From NCBI RefSeq assembly GCF_007859315.1, contig NZ_VOHA01000002.1:372001-436000 (forward strand): a stretch of 64,000 nucleotides of DNA, given 5' to 3'. The stretch comes from Reyranella sp. CPCC 100927. Lineage in GTDB: Bacteria > Pseudomonadota > Alphaproteobacteria > Reyranellales > Reyranellaceae. Positions 44,283-52,032 of this stretch are shown here, in pieces (within the stretch, counting starts at the first letter, position 1; each line of letters opens with the position of its first letter). The notes below the pieces were generated by a model that saw only the letters and a program-made list of their open reading frames with translations, was not told the DNA's origin and ran no database searches. The translations under genes and the position numbers were made by a program.

Positions 44283-45911
44283 ATGCCAGACAGCAGTTCC
44301 ATCAAGCATGTTCCCGTGCTCATCGTCGGCGGCGGTCCGGTGGGGCTGACCGCATCGTACCTGCTGTCGCGCCAGGGGATTCGATCGCTGCTGGTCGAAC
44401 GCCATCCCGGCACCGCGGTGCATCCCAAGGCCCGCGCCATCAACGCGCGTACCATGGAGATCTACCGCCAGCACGGGCTGGAGGCGGCCATTCGCGCCGC
44501 CGGACTGCCGCCGCGGCGTGCCGGCATGGTGGTCTGGACCGAGAGCCTGGCGGGCGCCGAGATCGAGCGGCGCATCCCTGGTTCGGCGAAAGGCGATGCG
44601 GCCCGGATCACGCCGGTGCTGCCGTGTCTTTGCGCCCAGGACGATTTCGAGCCGGTGGTGCGCCGCGCCGCCGAGCGCGAAACGGCGGCGACGCTGCGGT
44701 TCGATACGGAACTGGAGGCATTCGAGCAGGACGATGCCGGCGTTACCACGACGCTGGTGAGCAAGGTCGACGGCCAGTGCGAAACCGTGCGCGCGCAATA
44801 CCTGATCGCGGCCGACGGCGCGCGCAGCCAGATCCGCCAGGCGCTCGGCGTGCCGATGATCGGGCGCGACAATGTCTACGACAGCGTCAACATCCTGCTG
44901 AACGCCGATCTGCAGCCGTGGACCGCCGAGCGCCCGGCAGCGCTTTACTTCGTGCACAACCCGGACTTCAGGGCGACCTTCCTGACGATCAACGGCATCG
45001 ACCGCTGGGGCTTCATCGTCAACTCCATCGGCGCCTACGGCTTCAAGCCTGATGATTTCACGCCCGAGCGGTCGATCGCGATGGTGCGGGCGGCGGTGGG
45101 CGTGCCGGAACTCGCTGTGAAGATCCTGGGGATCGCCCCGTGGGTGGCCGCCGCGCGGGTGGCCGAGCGCTTCGGCATCGGCCGGATCTTCCTCGCCGGC
45201 GATGCGGCGCACGAGATGCCGCCCACGGGCGGCTTCGGCATGAACTCCGGCATACAGGATGTCCACAATCTGTGCTGGAAGCTGGCGCTGGTGCTGCAGG
45301 ATCGCGCCGCGCCATCGCTGCTGCAGACCTATCACGACGAGCGCCAGCCCGTGGGCCAGGCGATCGTCGCGCAAAGCCTGGGCAACGCCGTGTCCATGGG
45401 ACGCCTGCAACGCCAGCCGGACGCCCGCGCGCGACCCGAGTACCTCAACGAACGCGGCCTGATCTTCGGCAGCCTCTATCGCTCGGCTGCCATCGTGGCC
45501 GATGGAACGCCGGCGCCTGAGGTCGGCAATCCCGTCACCGACTACGTGCCGTCCGCCCGGCCCGGTAGTCGGGCGCCGCATGTCTGGCTAACGCCGGATG
45601 ACCGCAGTGCCCGCACATCGACCATCGACCTGGTGGGCCAGGGCTTTGTCATGATGGCCGGCGCGCGGGGCGAGGCGTGGGCCGGCGCCGCGCGAGACCT
45701 GACGCAGGATCTGCCGCTGGAGACGGTCACCATCGGTGACGGCGCCTACAACACCGGTGCGCGAGCCTGGCACGATGCCTACGGCGTCGACGATACCGGT
45801 GCCGTGCTGGTGCGGCCCGACGGCCACGTCGCCTGGCGCAGCGCATCGATGGCAGCCAATCCCGCGGCCGCGCTGCGCGAAGCCACTGACGCCATCCGGG
45901 GACGCGCCTAG
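44283..45911 (+). CDS. FAD-dependent aromatic hydroxylase (PHBH/MhpA class)
   Basis: 542 residues. The FAD GxGxxG motif is VLIVGGGPVGLTASYLLSRQ, the mid motif is AQYLIAADGARSQIRQALG, and the second FAD/ribityl motif is RIFLAGDAAHEMPPTGGFGM, the class A flavoprotein hydroxylase set. A C-terminal domain of about 130 residues (thioredoxin-like in this class) follows. It hydroxylates aromatic or related substrates with NAD(P)H and oxygen; the real substrate is unknown. Two strong operator-like repeats precede it, shared with the XRE-cupin regulator region, so it is probably the core of a small catabolic regulon with the TctC and VOC genes. Confidence 0.9.
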   Translation: MPDSSSIKHVPVLIVGGGPVGLTASYLLSRQGIRSLLVERHPGTAVHPKARAINARTMEIYRQHGLEAAIRAAGLPPRRAGMVVWTESLAGAEIERRIPGSAKGDAARITPVLPCLCAQDDFEPVVRRAAERETAATLRFDTELEAFEQDDAGVTTTLVSKVDGQCETVRAQYLIAADGARSQIRQALGVPMIGRDNVYDSVNILLNADLQPWTAERPAALYFVHNPDFRATFLTINGIDRWGFIVNSIGAYGFKPDDFTPERSIAMVRAAVGVPELAVKILGIAPWVAAARVAERFGIGRIFLAGDAAHEMPPTGGFGMNSGIQDVHNLCWKLALVLQDRAAPSLLQTYHDERQPVGQAIVAQSLGNAVSMGRLQRQPDARARPEYLNERGLIFGSLYRSAAIVADGTPAPEVGNPVTDYVPSARPGSRAPHVWLTPDDRSARTSTIDLVGQGFVMMAGARGEAWAGAARDLTQDLPLETVTIGDGAYNTGARAWHDAYGVDDTGAVLVRPDGHVAWRSASMAANPAAALREATDAIRGRA

Positions 45912-45941
45912 GCGCCCTATCACGACAGCGAGGCCTGTCCG

Positions 45942-46898
45942 ATGTCCCTGCACAGACGCGACCTGTTGACATGCCTGCCGGCAGGCATCCTCCTGCCATC
46001 GATCGCCCGGGCGCAGGCAGGCCCCTTGCGCATCATCGTGCCGTTCTCGGCTGGCTCCGGCACGGACAACAGTGCCCGGGTCTTTGCCGAGTCGCTGCGG
46101 CGCGTCACCGGTGGGGCCGTCATTGTCGACAACAAGCCCGGCGGCGGCACCACGATCGGCTCGCAGGAGGTTTCGCGATCCAGACCGGACGGCATGACCG
46201 TGCTGTACACGACGGGTGGCCACACGACGAGCGGCGTGCTGATCCGCAACCTGCCATACGATCCCGTCACCGGGTTCACGCCCATCACCATGCTGTCGCG
46301 CGGTTCGGGCTTCGCCCTCATCGTTCCCAGCACGTCGCGCTTCAAGACATTGCCGGCCTTCCTCGCCGCGGCGAAAGCCGAGCCGGGCAGGTTGACCTAC
46401 GGCTCGGCCGGCACCGGCAACACCACCCACGTCATTGCAGCCCTGTTCTGCCGCAGCGCCGGCATCGAGATGACGCACATCCCCTACAAGGCCACGCCGG
46501 TGGCCGACCTGCTCACCGGGACGATCGACTCGATGTTCGTCTCACCGTCGATCGTGATGTCGTACCTGAAAGAGGGTCGGCTGCGCGCCCTCGGCGTCTC
46601 GAGCCGGGAGCGCATCTCCGAACTGCCCGACACCGCGACATTCGGCGAGGTGGGCGTCGAGGCCGACATTCCGGCATGGTCCGGTTTCTGGGCTCCGCCG
46701 ATGACGCCGCCCGATGTCGTCAACGACCTCTACCGGCGCATGGCACAGGCGGCCCGTACGCCGGCGTTCGAAACGTACACGCGGGACAACGGCGGCGAGA
46801 TCGTGCTGATGCCGCCCGATCGCTTCGCCGCCTATGTCGCCAGCGAAGTCGCGCGATATCGCACGCTGCTGCCGGCGCTGGGCATCCAGGTGGATTGA
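45942..46898 (+). CDS. TctC/Bug-type tripartite tricarboxylate transporter substrate-binding protein
   Basis: 318 residues. The N-terminus (HRRDLLTCLPAGILLPSIAR) is a twin-arginine-like signal, so it is exported folded or lipoprotein-like. The mature part has the Bug fold signatures PLRIIVPFSAGSGTDNSARV, VDNKPGGGTTIGSQEVSR and LTYGSAGTGNTTHVIAALF. These proteins bind carboxylates or related anions; many are orphan, lacking TctA/TctB. No membrane components are adjacent. It follows the hydroxylase by 30 bases and is likely co-transcribed, so it may capture the substrate or a related aromatic acid. Confidence 0.93.
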   Translation: MSLHRRDLLTCLPAGILLPSIARAQAGPLRIIVPFSAGSGTDNSARVFAESLRRVTGGAVIVDNKPGGGTTIGSQEVSRSRPDGMTVLYTTGGHTTSGVLIRNLPYDPVTGFTPITMLSRGSGFALIVPSTSRFKTLPAFLAAAKAEPGRLTYGSAGTGNTTHVIAALFCRSAGIEMTHIPYKATPVADLLTGTIDSMFVSPSIVMSYLKEGRLRALGVSSRERISELPDTATFGEVGVEADIPAWSGFWAPPMTPPDVVNDLYRRMAQAARTPAFETYTRDNGGEIVLMPPDRFAAYVASEVARYRTLLPALGIQVD

Positions 46899-46902
46899 CG
46901 GC

Positions 46903-47312
46903 CTATCGGTTTTCTTCCGGCGGGAAGTTCAGCTCCACGCCGATGCCGTCGGGGTCATGGAGGAAGATCTGCACGGCACCGGTGCGGGGAATGACCTGCT
47001 CGCGGAACGCGACGGACCGGGATCGCAGGCGCTCGCGCACCGCCGCGGCGTCCGTGGCGCTGAACGCGATGTGATCGAAGCGGCCGGTGTGGTCGAAATG
47101 CTGCGTGGCGCCGCGCACGACGATGCCCTCGCGCGGCTGGCGCGCGCCCAGCAGGTGGACGGTCGCGACGCCGGCCGAATAAAGCCAGTAGCCGGGGAAG
47201 CCCAGCGGCGGGCGCTCGCCGTCCTCAAGGCCAAGCACGTCGCAGTAGAAGTACTTGCTGCGCTCGAGATCGGCCGGTTCGATCGTGAGTGTTGCAGGAG
47301 ACCCAGCGGCAT
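46903..47312 (-). pseudogene. VOC-family (glyoxalase/dioxygenase-like) protein with a frameshift near its start
   Basis: The protein homologous region reads ADLERSKYFYCDVLGLEDGE through FLHDPDGIGVELNFP, a single VOC domain with the C-terminal metal Glu. The intact frame has no suitable upstream start: its first start codon is a GTG at 47238, which drops the first strand and its metal-binding His. In another frame, an ATG at 47312 gives MPLGLLQH, the usual VOC start, followed by TCACG where one base more would join the two frames (about 47288). I therefore read a one-base deletion: a real pseudogene, or an assembly error. The 5' side carries the shared operator at 47331. Confidence 0.68.
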
Positions 47313-47330
47313 GGTGTGCTCTTTCTGCTG

Positions 47331-47342
47331 TACCGATCCGTA
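47331..47342. promoter_or_regulatory. third TACCGATCCGTA operator-like site
   Basis: TACCGATCCGTA followed by CTATC, as in the first hydroxylase site. It lies between the VOC gene (minus) and the XRE-cupin regulator (plus, start 47414), where a regulator would control itself and its neighbour. Confidence 0.55.
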
Positions 47343-47413
47343 CTATCGCGACGGACGGCCCGTTCCGTCAAGCCCATTGCGACACCTTGAAGGGGCAACG
47401 TACAAGACCTGCC

Positions 47414-48109
47414 ATGACCACGAAAAGCCGCAGCACCTCACCTCGTCGCCGTACCGGCTGGACGCGCGAGCCGCAGTTCCTGGACCTCGCCAGCGAACTG
47501 GGCGCCAAGCTGCGTGATCTTCGCGTCTCGAAGGGGTTCACGCTCAAGCAGGCCGAGGATCTGACGGGCGTGCCCCATCCTACGCTGTCCCGCATCGAAA
47601 CCAGCAAGATGACGCCCACCCTGCCCCTGCTGGCCAAAGTGGTCGCCGGCCTGAAAGTGCCGTGGTCGGCCGTGCTGCCGCAATCCGTCGTATCGGACAA
47701 CCCGTCGGGTCCGCCGGTGTCGTTCTCCGCCGAGCAGGCGATGGGGATCCGGCTGGGCCGCCGCGAGGCCCTGGCGCTGCACCCCGACAACCCGCTCACC
47801 GGCCGGATCGCGACGTTCATCATGTCGACCCGCCACCGCACGCTGAAAGCGGCGGGCGGGCTCGTCGGACATCCCAATACCGAGTTCTGCTTCGTCCTGG
47901 ACGGCGAGCTGCGGCTGCACCTGCAAGGCAAACGCGCCCGCCTGATGCGGCCAGGCGAGAGCGCCCTGTTCGACTCACGTATCCCGCACGCCTACACAGC
48001 AGCCAGCGCCGACGTCGCGCGGTTCCTGTCCATCACCGTGCCGCACGCGAGCGCGCCCGCCGCCGCCGATGACGGGCCGGCGCCGAGGCGACCGCGAAAG
48101 CTGCCATGA
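47414..48109 (+). CDS. XRE-family regulator with C-terminal cupin domain
   Basis: 231 residues from the ATG at 47414; the region upstream in frame is non-coding. Residues 25-85 form an XRE helix-turn-helix (LGAKLRDLRVSKGFTLKQAE, then VPHPTLSRIETSKMTPTLP). Residues 130-215 form a cupin (NTEFCFVLDGELRLHLQGKR, then RPGESALFDSRIPHAYTAAS) suited to binding a small ligand. Such regulators control catabolic genes. It sits beside the shared TAC(C/G)GATCCGTA sites, so I infer autoregulation and control of the VOC, hydroxylase and TctC genes. Confidence 0.9.
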   Translation: MTTKSRSTSPRRRTGWTREPQFLDLASELGAKLRDLRVSKGFTLKQAEDLTGVPHPTLSRIETSKMTPTLPLLAKVVAGLKVPWSAVLPQSVVSDNPSGPPVSFSAEQAMGIRLGRREALALHPDNPLTGRIATFIMSTRHRTLKAAGGLVGHPNTEFCFVLDGELRLHLQGKRARLMRPGESALFDSRIPHAYTAASADVARFLSITVPHASAPAAADDGPAPRRPRKLP

Positions 48110-48308
48110 TGTCCTGTGATGCGTTGAACCGGTCGTACTGATCACTGGACAGGTTCAGCGCCAGGTGCGCCCCGCCAAGCGAGATTTTGCGCCATCATGA
48201 AGCGCCGTATCGCGCACATGCCGTCGAGGCGCGATCGACACGCGCCTGCAATCTGCCATCCAGCGCTTTTTCTGTCGTCGCCGGAATAGTCGCATCCGCC
48301 CCGTGTCC

Positions 48309-49628
48309 ATGTCTGTCGGAATACACGGTGCAGGAGTCGACGTGCGGTATCTCACCCCTATCGCGGATGAGATCGACGCTGAGCTTCAGGTTGTCGAAGA
48401 CGACATCTGGCAACAGATCCTGAAGGACAGCGTCGATCCATCGGCGCTGGCCGTCCCCAAGATCATCGGCAGGATTACCGAAGGCCTGGTGGTCAAGTCC
48501 TTCCGCTTCGCCGCCGACGCTTTCTTCATCGACCTGCTTCGCATCGGTGACGGATGGGCGAAGGGCCAACAAGGCGACAAGTGGGGCTACGTCGAGGATC
48601 TCGGCCGGGCCGTCGTCATCGGCGGCGCCCTTCTGCGCCTCCTGGGAGTCGCGGCCCGCGGCGAGCGGGCCGTGCGCGGCGTCAAGGTGTCCCTGGACGC
48701 CAACTCCAAGCTGCCGATGTGCGGCTTCGTTGCCGCGGTGCGCGCCGCCAATTTCCAAGGGCTCTACATCACGGTCTACGACCTGGCCCAGGCCGTGGGC
48801 GTGCCCATCGAGTACCTGGGCGGCCTGCAGGGACTGCCGGCCATCCATGATCTGACGCCGCACCTCACCAAGATCGGCGTGCTGTGGAACGAGATCAAGA
48901 TGCCGGTCGTATCGACGGTGAAGGGCACCAGCAAGAGCAAACCCTGGACTCTCGAGCTATCGACCGTGCAGCATCTCGAGAAAGGCATCGCGGCGAACAC
49001 GAAGGGCGACGTGTGCCTGGTGAACCTCTATTGGGACATGGCAACAGGCGCCCCGAAGCAGGCGCATACCGTGCTGGTTCGCAAGTTCGGCAAGGGGATC
49101 CAGTACATCGACCGCACCGGCAAGCGATATCGCTCGCTCGCCGAGATGGAAGGCGCCTATCCCGGCATCGGCGGCGCCCAGCCGGCGCGGGAAATGCTCC
49201 ACTTCCCCGATACGCGCGTCGCCGAGGCGGCTCGCATGGCCGCATCGCCAGAAGCGCTGTTCGCGTTGATTGCGATCCGCGCGCTGCCGGCGGTCTTCGA
49301 GAGCGAGGTCCTGGCGCTGGCGCCCCGGAAGCCGCCGCCGCCTCCGGAACTGCGGAACGCCAAGGACGCCGGTCCCTGGATTCCGGGACGCACCCTGGTT
49401 GCCCCGCGCGGCGGCGCATCACTCAATGCCACGATCTACTTTCGCTACGCCGTGCAACCCGCCGACACCCTCTCGCGCATCGCCCAGCGCGCGTACGGTG
49501 ATCCCAACCAGTGGAAAATGATCCTCGACGTCAACAGACAGGTCTTTGCCGGCATGACCGGTGCCCACCAATCGCTGGATATCCTGGCCGTGCGCGGAGC
49601 GGAACTGCTGTTGCCCAGCGTGATGTAG
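48309..49628 (+). CDS. LysM protein with papain-like cysteine-peptidase (toxin-like) core
   Basis: 439 residues from the ATG at 48309; GTG 48303 is in frame just before, and no clear RBS was seen. No signal peptide. Around C138 (NSKLPMCGFVAAVRAANF) a helix follows Cys as in papain folds; H253 (KQAHTVLVRKFGKG) and D268 (QYIDRTGKRY) complete a possible Cys-His-Asp triad, in the order of papain-fold toxins. A Pro-rich linker leads to a C-terminal LysM domain (YAVQPADTLSRIAQRAYGDP), which binds peptidoglycan or acts as an adaptor in contractile systems. This looks like an effector; no secretion genes are near. The peptidase part is predicted from motif order. Confidence 0.6.
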   Translation: MSVGIHGAGVDVRYLTPIADEIDAELQVVEDDIWQQILKDSVDPSALAVPKIIGRITEGLVVKSFRFAADAFFIDLLRIGDGWAKGQQGDKWGYVEDLGRAVVIGGALLRLLGVAARGERAVRGVKVSLDANSKLPMCGFVAAVRAANFQGLYITVYDLAQAVGVPIEYLGGLQGLPAIHDLTPHLTKIGVLWNEIKMPVVSTVKGTSKSKPWTLELSTVQHLEKGIAANTKGDVCLVNLYWDMATGAPKQAHTVLVRKFGKGIQYIDRTGKRYRSLAEMEGAYPGIGGAQPAREMLHFPDTRVAEAARMAASPEALFALIAIRALPAVFESEVLALAPRKPPPPPELRNAKDAGPWIPGRTLVAPRGGASLNATIYFRYAVQPADTLSRIAQRAYGDPNQWKMILDVNRQVFAGMTGAHQSLDILAVRGAELLLPSVM

Positions 49629-49709
49629 GGCCATCATATCTGCGCGGCAGCGGGAGCAGATGCGCCGTGCATGGCGGCATGACAGGATGGCGTCCCGGGA
49701 GGATCGACC

Positions 49710-50471
49710 ATGCCGTTTTTCGAGAAGGGCGCCGTTCGCATTCACTACGAGGAAGCCGGATCGGGCTTTCCGTTGCTGATCATTCCCGGCGGCGGGTTGA
49801 ATGCGACCATGGCCTTCCTGAGCGGCAGTGCGCCGTTCAATGCCATGGCGGTACTGAAGGACCGCTATCGCTGCATCACGATGGATCTGCGCAACGCCAC
49901 GGGAGGCCAATCCTCGGGTCCGCTGGAGGTCGAGCGGCCCTGGGATGCCTATACCGACGATCATCTCGCCCTGCTCGATCACCTGGGCGTCCAGCAGTTC
50001 CTGGCGCTGGGCTACTGTATCGGCGGCCCGTTCATCTGGAACCTGATCAAGCGGGCGCCAACGCGCGTGGTCGCCGCCGTACTGGCACAGCCCAGCGGCT
50101 TCCGGCCGGAACTGCCCGACCAGTTCTACAACAACAACATCGCCCACTGGGGACCGGCCCTGTGCGCCCGCCGCCCCGACGTCACCCTGGAGATGGTGAG
50201 CGCCTTCCTCGACAGGATGTATCGCGCCAATGCCGACTTCGTGTTCACCGTGACGCGCGATTTTGTGCGCACCTGCCAGGTGCCGGTGCTGGTGCTGCCC
50301 GATGACATTCCGCCGCATCCCTATGCCGTGGCCATGGAGACGGTCCGGCTGGCGCCGAAATCGGAAGTGAGCCTGTATCCCTGGAAGGAGCCCAAGGAGA
50401 TGATCCCGGTCGTGGTGCGCCAGGTACGCAGCTTCCTGCGCGCGCACGAGCCGGCAGCGATGGCGCGCTGA
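49710..50471 (+). CDS. alpha/beta hydrolase with cysteine nucleophile
   Basis: 253 residues. Core motifs are IHYEEAGSGFPLLIIPGGGL (oxyanion region), ITMDLRNATGGQSSGP, and the nucleophile elbow LALGYCIGGPFIW with C103 where Ser is usual. The acid and His are less clear; SEVSLYPWKEPKEM lies where the late loop would be. Cys-nucleophile members include dienelactone hydrolase types, and the G-x-C-I-G-G pattern recurs in a family of putative hydrolases. GGAGG lies near the ATG. The next gene begins 73 bases on. Substrate unknown. Confidence 0.85.
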   Translation: MPFFEKGAVRIHYEEAGSGFPLLIIPGGGLNATMAFLSGSAPFNAMAVLKDRYRCITMDLRNATGGQSSGPLEVERPWDAYTDDHLALLDHLGVQQFLALGYCIGGPFIWNLIKRAPTRVVAAVLAQPSGFRPELPDQFYNNNIAHWGPALCARRPDVTLEMVSAFLDRMYRANADFVFTVTRDFVRTCQVPVLVLPDDIPPHPYAVAMETVRLAPKSEVSLYPWKEPKEMIPVVVRQVRSFLRAHEPAAMAR

Positions 50472-50544
50472 GCCGTTCGCCAGCGCAACGTTTGCCGCCG
50501 GAAACCGTTTCTGTTGCATCCCCTGCTTCAGAAGGATCATCCCG

Positions 50545-50760
50545 GTGACGACGATTCAGCAACGCATGGACGCCCTTCGGGCCCAGCATGACGCGGCCCG
50601 GCCGGAACAGGCAACGGATCCGGCGCCGGAAGCCAACGATTTCCACGGTTGGCGGGTCGCGACGCAGGACGCTCGTTCTGCACGCACGGTGCAAGCCTTT
50701 GGCAAACGCATGGGAAATGCGGCCTGGACCGAAGGGATCGTGCGCCCGTTCCCGGGATGA
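50545..50760 (+). CDS. small hypothetical protein
   Basis: 71 residues from GTG 50545, with AAGGA upstream. No signal or membrane segment; Gln/Ala-rich N-terminus, and a C-terminal part with WRVATQDARSARTVQAFGKR. It lies between a hydrolase gene and a convergent LysE gene. Codon use looks like coding DNA, but no family is recognised. Confidence 0.5.
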   Translation: MTTIQQRMDALRAQHDAARPEQATDPAPEANDFHGWRVATQDARSARTVQAFGKRMGNAAWTEGIVRPFPG

Positions 50761-50773
50761 TCGACCGCCACTT

Positions 50774-51385
50774 TCAGCGCGTGACGATGGCAGCTGCGGC
50801 GCCGGCCATCGCCACGCTGCTGCCACGGTTCACCAGGCGCAAGGCGCGCGGCGAGGTGAACAGACGGCGCGCCCGCGCGGCGGCAAGTGTATAGGCGCTG
50901 AATACAATCGCCACGATGACGGCAACCAGCACGCCCAGCTCGACGGCGCCCGGCAGCGTCAGGGCCTCGACGTCCACGACGGTGGGCAGCAGCGCGAGGA
51001 AGAACACGACCGCCTTGGGGTTGCCGAGATTGATCGCAAGACCGGCAAGGAAGAGTCGTCCACGGCTTTCGGGTGACGTATCGACGGTAGCAACCGGCCT
51101 GGCCGCCGCGGTCCAGAACCTCCAGGCGAGATAGAGCAGGTAGGCGGCGCCGGCGTATCGTATGACGATGAAAACGTCGGCGAAGGTCGATGCGATGGCT
51201 GCCAGGCCCGTGACCGCCGTCGTGAACCACAGCAAGGCACCCGCGACGAACCCGGCGATAAAAGCCGGTGCGCCCCGCGTGCCCCGGGCCAGGACGCGGG
51301 CGACAAGCGCCGTGACGCCAGGGCCCGGGAGAATGACGACGGCAAGATAGGCGGCGGCAAAGACAAACAGATTCGCGCTGTCCAC
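50774..51385 (-). CDS. LysE-family amino acid exporter
   Basis: 203 residues from GTG 51385, giving the normal length; the in-frame extension to 51478 has no membrane-like or family features. Six hydrophobic segments. LysE signatures are the start YLAVVILPGPGVTALVARVL and the mid GLAINLGNPKAVVFFLALLP. Family members export Lys, Arg, homoserine/threonine or other metabolites. No regulator is adjacent. Confidence 0.9.
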   Translation of the reverse strand: MDSANLFVFAAAYLAVVILPGPGVTALVARVLARGTRGAPAFIAGFVAGALLWFTTAVTGLAAIASTFADVFIVIRYAGAAYLLYLAWRFWTAAARPVATVDTSPESRGRLFLAGLAINLGNPKAVVFFLALLPTVVDVEALTLPGAVELGVLVAVIVAIVFSAYTLAAARARRLFTSPRALRLVNRGSSVAMAGAAAAIVTR

Positions 51386-52032
51386 GGCGGGAGCCCTTTC
51401 ATCGAAGACCGGCACCGGGCGGATAAGATGTCGCATGATGGCGGGCCAGAGACGCGGCACAGCCACGCCTGCCAGCACCGCGGCAGGTGATCGCGCAATC
51501 GGGACCTGCGGTAGAACGTCACGTCATCACACAACACACAACCCGCCGACGCCCACAGGGCAGTCGGTGCCGGGGTTTAGCGTTGATTGACGTGAAACGC
51601 TTACGGCCGCCCGGGAACGGGCGACGCCTGATGGTGAACCGGTGCACGCCGAAGCGCAAGCCACGCTGCCTTGAAGGCCATTTGTTTCCTTGCGTGCAAA
51701 AATTCATTGACTTGCAATTGGAAGCATCGGGATTGAACCCAATTGTGACTGCGCGCCCCGCGCTAGTCCCGTATGTCCTCTCGCGTCGAGGCGGTGCTGT
51801 CCTGCATCGCGCGCCATCGCGCTAACGTCTCGCTGGTTTGAAGTTGGAGATCCCCGGGGTCGCACTCCACCCGGAGTCCGGGGAAGGCCGGGCGAGCGAC
51901 GAAATTTTCTGCGGCGACTTTGCCCGGCCATCCCCTGCCGCATCCGCTCGCGCGGCAGGCTGCCGCCATGATTGACCTGGCGCCCTGTTCATCTAGCCTT
52001 GTCGCTTTCGCGCAGACCCGGGGTGGAGCGAC
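51386..52032. other. 647-base gap; one long hairpin seen
   Basis: No gene is supported in either direction; ORFs lack motifs. At 51851-51884 TCCCCGG and ACTCC pair with GGAGT and CCGGGGA, a 12-bp interrupted stem. The promoters of lysE (minus) and the amidase (plus) are here. Confidence 0.5.

Noticed and set aside
46929-47312. 127-codon frame from ATG 47312 as the intact gene
   Set aside because: Only the first eight residues (MPLGLLQH) are VOC-like; the rest is an Ala/Ser/Arg-rich shadow of the real VOC frame.
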